This document shows, piece after piece, positions 36,866 through 47,494 of a stretch of DNA of 64,000 nucleotides; position 1 is the first letter of the stretch, and each line of letters begins with the position of its first letter. The notes under the pieces were generated by a model that did no database searches, was not told the origin of the DNA, and saw nothing but the letters and a program-made list of their open reading frames with translations. The DNA comes from Pyxicephalus adspersus (taxonomy: Eukaryota > Chordata > Amphibia > Anura > Pyxicephalidae), in NCBI RefSeq assembly GCF_032062135.1, contig NC_092866.1, forward strand, positions 22,770,874 to 22,834,873, in the 5' to 3' direction. A program made the position numbers and the translations under genes.

Positions 36866-37397
36866 CGGCCTCCCCTCAGGCCTTTCTTCTCAGGTGTCTC
36901 TCCTCAGTCCTCCTTTCTCAGGCATCTCACCTCAGTCCTCCTTTCTCAGGCCTCTCTCCTCAGACATCTTTCCTTAGGCCTCTCTCTTCAGGTGTCTCTC
37001 ATCAGGCATCCTCAGACCTGTCTTCTAAGGCCTCCCTTCTCAGACATCTCTCCTCGGGCCTCTCTCTTCAGGTGTCTCTCCTCAGGTATCTTTCCTCAGA
37101 CCCGTCTCTTCAGATCTGTCTCCTCAGGCCTCTCTCCTCAGTCCTCCCTTCCCAGGCTTCTCTCCTTAGGCCTCTCTCTTCAGGTGTCTCTCCTCAGGCT
37201 TCTCTGTTCAGGTGTCTCACCTCAGGGCTCTTTCCTCAGCCCTGTCTTCTCAGGCCTCTTTCCTGAGACCTGTCTCATCGGGCCTCTCTCCCTAGGCCTC
37301 TCTCCTCAGGCCTCTCTCCTCAGACCTCCCTTCTCAGGCATCTCTCCTCAGGCCTCTCTCCCCAGGCATCTCTCCTCAGTCGTCTCTCCTCAGACCG
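36866..37397 (+). repeat. Minisatellite array 1, 14-bp unit
   Basis: Tandem copies of a 14-bp pyrimidine-rich unit, consensus GGCCTCTCTCCTCA with a common variant GGTGTCTCTCCTCA. The unit has no stop codon in any plus-strand frame, so three plus-strand frames stay open through it; the predicted peptides repeat with a 14-residue period (for example SLFRCLSSGLSLQV). The minus strand contains TGA once per unit. It is not a protein-coding gene. The strong strand asymmetry could allow triplex or slipped structures. Confidence 0.9.
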
Positions 37398-37673
37398 CTA
37401 AATCTTACCTCGCTTACCTCACATAAATGTTTGTGTGTGTAGAGATCACACACAACAGTCACTTGAACAAAATACTGATCACCACTTTTTCCATCCACTG
37501 AGGGCTACTTTTAAAAGTAATATTACCCAGCCATAGGCCTAAATTATGGCCACTTATCAACACTCTTAAAAACAGCAAAAGTTAAAAAAGCACTAGGTAC
37601 CTGAAAAAACACCACTGTAGGCACCATTGTGTCTGTTGATAATAATAGTGTTGATTGCGTTAGAAATATTTTA
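37398..37673 (+). repeat. Flank unit, copy 1
   Basis: About 275 bp between the two arrays, repeated with about 90% identity at 38129-38390. Shared segments include tttttccatccactgagggc, gtaatattacccagccatag and tctgttgataataatagtgt. Confidence 0.85.
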
Positions 37674-38128
37674 CCTCAGACCTGTCTCCTCACGCCTCTC
37701 TCCTCAGGCCTCTCTCTTCAGGTGTCTCTCCTCAGGCCTCTCTCTTCAGGTGTCTCTCCTCAGGCCTCTTTCCTCAGACCTGTCTCTTCAGGCCTCTCTC
37801 CTCAGACCTGTCTCCTCAGGCCTCTTTTCTCAGTTGTCTCCCCTCAGTCCTCTCTCTTCAGGTGTCTCTCCTGAGGCCTCTCTCTTCAGGTGTCTCTCCT
37901 CAGGCCTCTCTCTTCAGGTGTCTCTCTTCAGGTGTCTCTCCTCAGGCCTCTCTCTTCAGGTGTCTCTTCTCAGGCCTCTCTCTTCAGGTGTCTCTCCTCA
38001 GGCCTCTCTCTTCAGGTGTCCCCTCAGGCCCCTTTCCTCAGACCTGTCTCCTAAGGCCTATCACCCTAGGCCTCTCTCCTCAGGCCTCTCTTCTCAGGCA
38101 TCTCCCCTCAGTCGTCTCTCCTCAGACT
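37674..38128 (+). repeat. Minisatellite array 2, 14-bp unit
   Basis: Same 14-bp unit as array 1, here with a clearer 28-bp higher-order dimer (ggcctctctcttca followed by ggtgtctctcctca) repeated several times around 37866-38030. Open in three plus-strand frames for the same reason (open frames at 37627-38133, 37629-37874 and 37862-38158). Confidence 0.9.
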
Positions 38129-38390
38129 GCTAAATCTGACCTCACATACCTCACATAAATGTTTGATCAACCACAACATTCACTTGAACGAAATACTGAT
38201 CACCAGTTTTTCCATCCACTGAAGGCTACTTTTAAAAGTAATATTACCCAGCCATAGGCTTAAATTATGGCCACTTATCAACACGCATCAAAAGTTAAAA
38301 AAGCTCTAGGTGCCTGAAAAAACACCATTGTAGCCATCTTTGTGTCTGTTGATAATAATAGTGTGGACTGCATTAGAAATATGGCAAACA
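38129..38390 (+). repeat. Flank unit, copy 2
   Basis: Second copy of the 37398-37673 flank, offset about 732 bp, with small deletions (for example the missing ctcttaaaaacag segment near 38285). Together with array 2 it forms the second unit of a tandem segmental duplication. Confidence 0.85.
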
Positions 38391-39457
38391 GCATAGAAAA
38401 TGTGAAATGAGGCGGTCACTGTAAAAGTGGTGAGCATGCTGAAAAATTGCAAATTTCTAAAAAGATAAAAAGTAAGCCAGTTTGTTGGAGAACAAAAATG
38501 CCTCAAGATGATCAGTTATTGTACCATTCCTAGCATGACCCTAATTGTCCATAACATGTACCTATGAGAAGGTTTTTTTTTTCTCGTCTGTGTTTCTGTG
38601 GGCAGATTTCACTCACTATGTTTAAAAAAAGATATTTTTTTATATTCAGAATTCCTTAGTTAATGATTCTTTTTCTTTCTGAGAACCAGACGTTGTCATC
38701 ATAGAGCTCCAGGTGCAAAGAGCTATATGATACCCTAAAGCCCCCAAATCTCAAATGACTTTCCCTGAATTCCCAACCTTTACACAAACCTCCTCTGTAA
38801 CCATAACTCTAACACTTACCTTACTGAGAATATAAGCTTTTCACTATCCATCCCTGTAACCCTAGGGGCAGGTTCACAGCCTCTTTATTGCACCAGCCAC
38901 TTGAGCACTTACACAGCATCAGCGGCTCATAAAGAATTAACATCTATACATGTGACAGCTATAAACCAGTACACCTAACTCCCCCCCATAGACCTTATAC
39001 TAACCATCAAATTAACTTTACCTGTAACCCAGAAACCCTTAACTGCCTTTTAGCCCTAACACCATTCTACCCTAGTAGTAATTAATTCTAACACTAGACA
39101 TAACACTATATTCACTGTAACACCAACCGTCCTGATTGTCCCTGATTTAGAGGAACTCTTTTAGGTCCAAGTCTCTTTCTTTCTCTTTCCTCATTCAGTT
39201 GTTGCTCTTCTTGGGTATATATACACTTCTATAAAAAATATTGCATTATTAACTATTAAAAATGTTATTTTGCATTAAATCTTTCATCCAACCTATAAGT
39301 TGTTGCACTTTTTGCACTTTTTTTTAAAGCAAATATAACGGCAATATGGTTTAAAAATATACACTTGTTAGTTTAGCCAATCATTTTTGGCATATTAATT
39401 TTATAAAGTCTACAGCATGGCAAGGGTAGGGTGCCATTTAGTAGATGTGCGTTACAT
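38391..39457. other. Non-coding DNA with degenerate CCTAA-rich tract
   Basis: 38800-39150 is unusually rich in taaccc/ccctaa/ctaacac words on the plus strand but without a regular period. No gene recognised. Confidence 0.4.
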
Positions 39458-39728
39458 CAGTGTTTCTCAATTAGGGTTTCATGTTCCTCAAAAGTTTACT
39501 AGGATTTCCCTGAGCAAATAGCAATTTATGACTCTCAGGTCAATTTAACTGAGACCATTGATCTCTTTGGCTTCCCACTTGCCACCAAAGTAAGAGGCAT
39601 TCTTCCTACTGACCATCACACTAATGTACTGTGAGCTGTGTATATAGTTATTATAGAAGGGATTCCCTGAAGGTCTGAGGGTTTTTTTCTCACTGGGTTC
39701 CCCATGTTAAAAAGGTTTGAGAATGCTG
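39458..39728. mobile_element. hAT-like MITE, cagtgtttctcaa family, copy 2
   Basis: Left end cagtgtttctcaattagggt; right end gttaaaaaggtttgagaatg followed by ctg, the inverted counterpart. Interior matches copy 1 (gagaccattgatctctttgg, ctaatgtactgtgagctgtg). No exact 8-bp duplication is readable. Confidence 0.8.
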
Positions 39729-41382
39729 CTCTATATACTAGAGCTAAACATTATCCCCTAAAATTTGGCAATATAATGTACTAATTTGCTACAACTGCAA
39801 AGGGACTACTTTAAAGATGCATAACAAATATTAAAAGTGAAAGCCAGCACACTCAGTACAAAAAAAACATTTTATAATTATTCAAATGTTTATAGTCTGA
39901 CAAATGATTATGAATGATTTATTGTGGCTTGTTTTTTGGACATGTACCCTCTATCAAGATTTCTATATTACAAATGAAAGAAAATTAACCCATTTAAAGA
40001 CGTGTTGTAAATTCCCTGTAGCCCTAGGTAGGTCTGTACCTTTCAATTACAGTTGCTTCTAAGATTACAAGGAATATTTAATACACTGCAATTCTCTTGG
40101 TCTCTGAAGGCTTAAGAATGTCAAGCTCCATAACACAAGAGCTAGTTTTCTTTGCTTGTAATTTAAAACATACAGTACAAATGTTGCCACTTTATCAAGC
40201 TGCGGCACTAAACATTATTGTTACAACCTGCATGTTTTATAGTTCTCTCAATAGAGCTTTATTAAAATTGTCTTTAGAGCAGCTTAGCTGATTATACTCT
40301 GTCTCAGAAATGAACATGTAAATTTATTATAACTAGTTAACTTTTTTTGCTGAAAGAAAATATTTTAAAGTTTCAGTGTGATCCTATTTGATTTTTATTG
40401 TGTTGTTTTATTAGAGTTTGGCTAAAGAAAACTTTAGCTCCCGCGTTCTTTTTATAATTTACTTTGGATAAATCAAATGTCAAAGCATAATCTTAGATGT
40501 ATTTATAAGGAATGCAAATGAGGCAAGTACTCTTAAGGATTATTTTATTTTGTAACATGAAGAGTGATAACATAGGAAAAGCTTTGCAAGTTTACTAAAA
40601 TGAAAGCACAGAAATAATAAAAGCGAAAAAGCCAAACTGGACCTAACATAAGATACATGTTTCTCTAGTAAGGCAGCATGCCTAGTAATGTATCGCTGTA
40701 AAACTTTTAGATAATTAGCAAAGGTTAGTGATTAGCAAATGTGCCTGGATTGGGTTTATAGTAGGTTTAGTGCAACCTGAATTTCTACCTAAATTTAAAG
40801 GCATACCCCAAGAAAGTTAAAAAGGGGTCAAATCTGGCTACTAAATTTTAGGCATTTTAAAGGTTAAGGTCAAGGATTAATAATTAACTATTACTATGAT
40901 TTTAAAAAATGCTAATAGGGAGCAGGGAACTGCCACTGGGGACAAATTACATAAAGTGAAGAGAGGGTCCTGCTCCTAGTACATAAAAGACAACAAAAAA
41001 TCTTTTTTAACTTTCACATTTAGCTTTTCTTAAATAAAGCAACACCTTCAATATCTGATTTATTTTGGAAATAATTTTTTTTAGGTAGTTTTGGCTATAT
41101 TGATTTTTCATCAAGCAGTAAGCAGCCACAACAGATTTAAAATCCAAAACATGGAGTTAATGCATTCAACTGCATACAAACTTGTCAGTGGCACAACAGT
41201 TTAATGGTATAGTTATAGAACTATAACTTATACTTCTTTTTTTCTGATAATATGCTGCATTATCTTATAAGTTAATTAAAATGGTAAAACAAAGCCCACA
41301 AAAAAGTTTAACAACCTAAACCCTCCATTTCTGAAACTCCTGCCATTCCCAAATACTCCCAAGCCATTCCAAATATAGACTC
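39729..41382. other. AT-rich non-coding DNA
   Basis: No gene recognised. Confidence 0.45.
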
Positions 41383-41385
41383 AAG

Positions 41386-41609
41386 GGGCCTGATTCATTA
41401 AAGTGCTCCAGGACTGGAGAGGATACACTTTTATAAGTGAAGCTGGGTGATCCAACAAACATGTAATGTGGCTGGTCCAGGATTCAAAACATTTGCTAGC
41501 AAATATCAAATGACTTTAAAGAAATCCATTCTAGGTTTGTTGGATCACCCAGATTCACTGATGAAAGTGTATCCACTCCAGCCTTGAGGAGCCTAAACAA
41601 TTCAGGCCC
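41386..41609. mobile_element. Palindromic MITE, copy 7 (3-bp duplication AAG)
   Basis: Begins gggcctgattcattaaagtg, ends aaacaattcaggccc, with AAG on both sides (41383-41385, 41610-41612). Both halves are clear (gaagctgggtgatccaac / gttggatcacccagattcac). Confidence 0.9.
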
Positions 41610-41612
41610 AAG

Positions 41613-42689
41613 GTGTCCGTTTGGTAGAAACCAAGATGGAAACAGGTCAGGCTTTAGGTTAAAATAAACATTAGGGTATATTATTTGAGAGATAATAGTC
41701 ACAAATATTTTGAGCTTTGATGCACACGAATAGGTTAAAAACTATAGGATATGAAGTAAAACAAAAAAACAATTGAAAATTAGGAACTAAGCTCTAGCTG
41801 CAGATACATGGGCACTTTTACAGTAGTGCAGTACAGAAATAGGCTGCACGCTATGACATACACAGTCAGAATATTCTGCAGAAAACACATATCCGTTGCA
41901 CCTGATGAAGCACCTCATTGAAGACAGAGTACCTTAGGATGAACTTTTTACCATCAGTTTGAGAAAATGTAAAAGGAACTGTACAAATTTTCCCTGGCAA
42001 GGTGGGGGGGGGGGGGGCAGTAGGTTAGTGCTGTTGTCAAACATAATCTTGCCCAGTAGAAGATAGCAAAACTTCTCCCAACTTTTGTTTGAAGGACTGC
42101 CAAAAGCTATTCCATTATATGGGCCATATCACCTAGTCATATGAGTTGTAACAAAGTATGACAGACTTTAGTCTGGGATATTGTATAGTTTCTGGGATGC
42201 TTGGAAGGAGCTTTTGGACGCCAATGCTTGGAAGGCAAGTGGAGAAGAGACTCAGCACTCACCATGGTTCAATGGAGACTGAGCTGTCACCATACAAGAT
42301 ATCTGTAGGCACCACCAGCTACGACAGTTCCTGCATTTCCTGCATTCTTCTCAGCCAACAAAAGATTGACTAAGTGTTTTGTAAAGGCTATGTAGCATTT
42401 TACTCATGCTGATTGGATCACATGATCATTGTCATTAGTACCCTGCGGTTGACAGCATGGTCACAGTCACAGACTTATTACTTTCCACATGCTGGTGAAA
42501 TCCAGAGATGGCCTTCTCAGAAAATAATAGTCTCTGGGTATTTGCCACTGTGGCAGGCCATGAAAAGGGGCCTTAAACTTAAAATAATTGAAGGAGCTGC
42601 AAAGCATACATTTTTGCCAAGATGTCTTCATGTGGAACCCAAACATATTGTATTTGTATCACAGATAAAATGCTACAGCAACAGCTACA
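41613..42689. other. Non-coding DNA with a G14 homopolymer
   Basis: No gene recognised. A run of 14 G lies at 42004-42017. Plus-strand open frames at 42158-42373 and 42413-42838 have no known motif; the second runs into the piggyBac-like element. Confidence 0.4.
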
Positions 42690-42693
42690 TTAA

Positions 42694-43354
42694 CCTCCTG
42701 GGCGATTCACTGGAGTCTGGATTTCTGTACCAAAAGCATTACACTGTTTTTCATGATTTTTTTTTTTTATATTGTAGACCTGTAATTTACCGAAATATGT
42801 CCAAACAAGGGTCTAGTAGATATCCTGAATATAATTAAGTTTGAAACACACGATCATGTGAAAAAAATGATTATATTTATTAATAAATTAAAATAAAAAA
42901 CACAAAAATCATCTTAAACAAGAATAAATAAATAACAAAATGCTGAAAATACCGAAAATGACAATAATTCTGTATACTGTATACTTTGTGTTTACTTTGT
43001 ATTGGATTGTATACAGGAGTTTGTATTGAACCCAATACAAAATATGAATTTGAATTTCCTGCCACTTGATGGGCGCACGCACCGACGTAATCAGGAATCG
43101 CAGAGGGACGCGTACGCTAGCGCTGAGGCCAGGAAAGGACGGGGGTCCAAACAAGAAGACGGGCATCTTATGCTGGAGATGGGCATCGATGCTGTAGAAT
43201 TCTGCCGGAGGACGGGATCCAATGACAGCACACCAGAGGATGCCAGTGGCACCAGCTAAGCAACATTTGATTCTATTTTTAGCTACCCCGAGCCTACTTC
43301 GCTTTCAGCAAAATTTTTTACCCTGAACTAGGCTTAAGGTAACCGTCCAGGAGG
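42694..43354. mobile_element. piggyBac-like MITE, copy 2
   Basis: TTAA at 42690-42693 and 43355-43358; ends CCTCCTGGGCGAT and accgtccaggagg are inverted. Interior shared with 14943-15403: gtattgaacccaatacaaaa, tttgaatttcctgccac, cgcaccgacg, cggaggacggga. CpG-rich in the middle. No transposase; open frames on both strands are incidental. Confidence 0.85.
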
Positions 43355-43358
43355 TTAA

Positions 43359-45245
43359 TAAAGGCAGAGCCTTGAGGAACCCTTGAGATAGCAGTGGCCT
43401 ACTCCCTTGGGGGATTACTGCCAAATAGCTTACAGCTACTTATTTCTAGCCTCTACAAGTTGTCCCTGCCCCTGAACGAAATTCTCTCACACTGCTCTTT
43501 TGCCTGTTCTGCAAAAAGTTTCTGCTTCCTAATGGTAGCACTCACAAATGGTCAGTAAGCTCCAACTGCTAAAGCATCACTGCTTTTTGCTCCTCCCTAC
43601 CGGATGTCTTGCAACTGCTGCATGGCTAAACTCTCCTGTCATTTCTTTCCCTCTCTGCCTATGTCATAGTCCTGGTGTTATCTTTCCCATCTTTAGTATC
43701 TCATAGAAGGGATGCTAATAACCAAGAACATCCTCCTGCACCAAGTTAGTGATCATGTGATCAAATGTTTTAACTTCATTGTTAGTATGCAGGGATTTGT
43801 CCTTTTAGTAAAATTAGCAGAAGAGGAAAACGAGCAGAAGAGGGAGCATTAGTTGCAGTTGCAGGCAACTGACTTCCCTTTGCCTCAAGGGAGAAATCAG
43901 AGTCAGACCTATAACTGACTCCTGCTCGTACTTTGGTTGTATAGCACTTTTCAAAAGAAAACTCCAGATAGTGAAGCCCAACCATTGATTTGTTTTGCAG
44001 ATCCTGCTCTGCTACCACTTCCTCCATGAAAAGAATCTTTGCCGCTCACTTTTGGTTTGTCTTTTTTTCTTTTTATTTAATGAATACTTTATGTAATGGA
44101 AGATTGAAAAAAAAGCAGAGGGATGAATATGTGGTGCTTGGGCGCGGGAAAGAAAAGAGCCCAATATAATATTAAAAAAAAATAAATTTAAAATTTAAAT
44201 AAAAACCAAAACAAGTAAGTAGCCCTAAAAAAAAGTGTTGGTCTCTGAAACTGCTGTTGGGAGCCAATTCTTTTATAATGAAAGGGTTGTCACATACAAA
44301 TTTCCAATTATTTAGCCTTTTTAGGTCAACTGACCTAAGTTCAAATCTTAGGCAAAGCATTATTAAAATAAAGTTAGTCCATACCTTGAACATACATGCC
44401 TTGCATCCAAGCCAGCACTGAACCTCATCTCTAATAGAGATCACACAACCTCCTTCACAACATAGTAAAGAGAGGTGAATTTAGATAAAAATTGCAAACA
44501 GGCAGGGAAAATTGTTTTATTGAAGAAACATAGTCAGATTCTTGTGCAATAGAACATGTCTGCTCACAGTTTTCCAAAAGTGAGTCTTTAGCAAGGGTCT
44601 GTGCAGGGTAATATGGCTCAGAGGTACAATTTGTGGACTAAATTTTTCTGATGAATTTGCTTACAATTGAATTTGAATCCTGGAAATTTAGGTTCTTAAT
44701 TTGATTTAGATTTGATTTGGGTTAATGTCAACATCTACTTGCTAGACCTGGTAATCCAAGTACTAGGCTCCTATATCAGCCCTCTAGAGTGCATAAAATT
44801 GCTAATATGCTGCAGCATCCATCTTCCCAGGGCTGATCACCACATGTCTTATGGATCTCAGATCTTTAGCTCAATTCTAGTGCCATATAGACCTAAATAT
44901 GACCCTTACCATGATAAATAAACTGTTTAGGGATAAGCATGTTAACAGTGATGATGTGCATGGTGGGTAGGGTTACATGGGTTTTCTAACTTCTGTATCC
45001 GATGAAAGATTTTTTTCCATGTTTCCATATAAAAAAAAAACAAAAAAAACCTACATGTACCTGAAAACTACAATGACGTGAGTGTAAACCCATGGCACAA
45101 AATGCAGCTGTCACTGCTAACATTCAAAAGAGTAATTACAGAGAAATGATAACATTTATGTAAAAAAATACAACCATGATGTGTTAATTTTAAACATTTA
45201 TTTAAAAGGGAAAACAAAAAATCACATGGGCTCAGTCTGTTTATA
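43359..45245. other. Non-coding DNA
   Basis: No gene recognised; open frames 43782-44027 and 44172-44444 (minus) have no motif. Confidence 0.45.
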
Positions 45246-45260
45246 CCCCCCCCCCCCCCC
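45246..45260. repeat. C15 homopolymer
   Basis: Fifteen consecutive C on the plus strand. Confidence 0.95.
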
Positions 45261-45296
45261 TTTATAAATTATCTTTTGTGCATTATTGTTGGGTAT

Positions 45297-45393
45297 CAGT
45301 AGATGGTGCTGTGTTCTCAGGTAAAGTGTGTAACAAACTCTGAGATGGCAAGAGTGTTATACACTTTACATAAGGACACATCTCCATCTACTG
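45297..45393. repeat. Palindromic element, 39-bp arms
   Basis: Left arm 45297-45335 starts cagtagatggtgctgtg and ends aaagtgtgtaaca; right arm 45355-45393 is its reverse complement with about eight mismatches (tgttatacacttta ... catctactg). Loop about 19 nt. Looks like a small foldback transposon derivative. Confidence 0.75.
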
Positions 45394-47281
45394 GTGTGAC
45401 CTGAGTATAAACTGAGATTCTTTTTTAATGGCAGAATGTTACGTTTCAAAAAATATTTGGTGCATGACAAAGTGAATCTTAACTTTACATATAACACATA
45501 ATGTTATAGTGAATATTAACTTGGCTAAGATAACCACAACTAATGCTTCAGTAAATCAATTCCAGTGACTGAGGCAGATCTCTTCATGTCTAATGCTGGC
45601 TATATACAGAGTGTAGAAGTTGACTTATTGGATAATGTTTCAAGTTTTCAGAAACTATACTCGAGGTACCTCAATACAAAAAACTCTCTGTAATTAGTGT
45701 GCACCATAACCAGTAAAAAGTTTACCTATGGAGTTTGACTCTAAAAATTTAAGGAGCACTTACAGATTCTTTATGAAAAAAGATGTAAAAAGTTTTAGAC
45801 TGCATTAGAATACAGTTATAATGCTTCTTGTAGATTTATTATTAAAGCAGCTCTACAATTCTAGCAGGATTTTAAAAAATGTAATATTTTATTAAGGCAA
45901 CTAATAACCTAATAATGAATTTCTCCACTCTCTCCACTTATTTCTCCACTCTTTTTTTTATTTATTTGTTTGTAAGTTTTTATATTTTTTACCTGTTTTA
46001 AGCACGCTTTTAGAACTTTCATTACCTTTATTAGTACATTTTTAAGTTACGCATATAAAAAAAATGACCAATAATACAACAAAACCTTTTAACCCAGAAT
46101 CATAATTTTTACTGTCATTATAAAAGGCAGATTGCAGTAAAAAAAAGTAAAAAATTTCAGCATTAATGTTGCTTTAAAACTGGTATTGATTAAACAGGAG
46201 AAATTGTATGTTTGTTCTTCTTTTTTATTTCGTCTTTAAAATATATATATAAAATAACTTTATCTCTCTGTGGAATATATAGCCAAAATACAATTTTTAA
46301 TACAATTGCACCAAATCAAATTGTAAAATTCAATTGCCCAATATATATATTTGTGATACATATATATTTTAAAAAATGTAGTCACTTACTAGGTCAGATT
46401 TTTTTGTATATAAGGTACTACCGGCAGATGTTGTTATGTGCTTATGTTCTGTGCCCAACTGGCATCCTAATGTAGCACTGATTTCTATAAATTAGTCTTT
46501 GGTCACTTACAAAAAGTCAGGTTATGGGGAAGTCATAACCAGTCAAGTTATGGGGGAGTGTCAGAATGAACCAGTGCTTCCTAAAGTCTAAATGAGCTTT
46601 TTAAATCAGATAAATACTTGGTTATTCCAGGTGCATTGAACAAAAGGTGTTTGAAGTCTTACATTTTTAAAAAGCATAAAAGTGTAAAAGTCTGTTCTCT
46701 GCCAGCATGCTGCAGACTAGAACCTTTGCTCTCTGTGCTGAAGAATTGTTTCCTCTACAGAAAGGTCTGATTTGCTAGAGCAATATGTTAAGCCTTGTTT
46801 ATTGAAGAGCCTCTGTATTTGTTAAAATTTACATTAATTTTCTTTTTTTTTTCTAAGTATAGAATCCTCTTGACTTTTTTTGCACTTAACTGAAAGCTCA
46901 AATATTTTTTTTAAGATTCTCCTGTAAACTTTGAACTTTTTTAATGTAATTTAATGCTTGTAGTCTAAATTGGAACAGAAACCCTCTGCACATATATAAA
47001 ATGTCTGAGCACTCTTACCCAGGACCTATAAGTTATACTAGCACGATCAAATGCAAAAAAAAGTATTAAAAAAAATGAAAACGAATGAAGTACCAATCAG
47101 TGGACTTTTTCTGCTTTGCTCTGAAAGTGAGGTAAAAATCCACTAGATTACTATCAATGGCCTATTGGAATTATGTTCTTGCTTGATAAATCTGATCCCC
47201 TACTACAGCAATACAAATCTTGGTGACCAGTCTCTTCAACACCTACTCTAATTTTAGTTTTGGATCGAGTTTGAATGATTG
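45394..47281. other. AT-rich non-coding DNA
   Basis: No gene recognised. A short direct repeat (gtcaggttatggggaagt / gtcaagttatgggggagt) lies at about 46516-46561. Confidence 0.45.
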
Positions 47282-47289
47282 TTCTAAAT

Positions 47290-47486
47290 CAGGGGTGCCT
47301 AACAGGTGGATTGTGACCTACCGGTAGATCGCAAAGGCAATGCGAATAGATCGCGGAGCCCTGCCTTTCAAAAAAAAGGCTACCGCGTACAGGAATTATT
47401 AGGTCCAAGTTTTTATTGTTGGTGAATCATTTTGACTTGGTCTTTTTAAAAGTAGCTCACAAGCCAAAAAAGTGTGGGCACCTCTG
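47290..47486. mobile_element. hAT MITE with 8-bp target duplication
   Basis: Left terminus caggggtgcctaac, right terminus gtgtgggcacctctg (inverted). Exact duplication TTCTAAAT at 47282-47289 and 47487-47494, matching the hAT preference for an 8-bp site with a central TCTA-like core. 197 bp, no coding capacity. Interior caggtggattgtgacctacc and gtagatcgcaaagg are typical of vertebrate Charlie-type derivatives. Confidence 0.9.
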
Positions 47487-47494
47487 TTCTAAAT

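Noticed and set aside
37627..38133. 168-codon open frame as a serine/leucine-rich protein
   Set aside because: It is the 14-bp minisatellite read through; three plus-strand frames are open and the peptide has an exact 14-residue period.
38800..39150. Interstitial telomeric repeat
   Set aside because: ccctaa-like words are frequent but not in a regular 6-bp tandem array.
41902..41935. Second hammerhead-like site beginning ctgatgaagc on the plus strand
   Set aside because: The GAAAC box and the cgcgtc segment are absent (followed by acctcattgaagac), so only one box matches.
42413..42838. 141-codon plus-strand open frame as a gene
   Set aside because: It crosses the left TTAA boundary of a piggyBac-like MITE and has no known motif.
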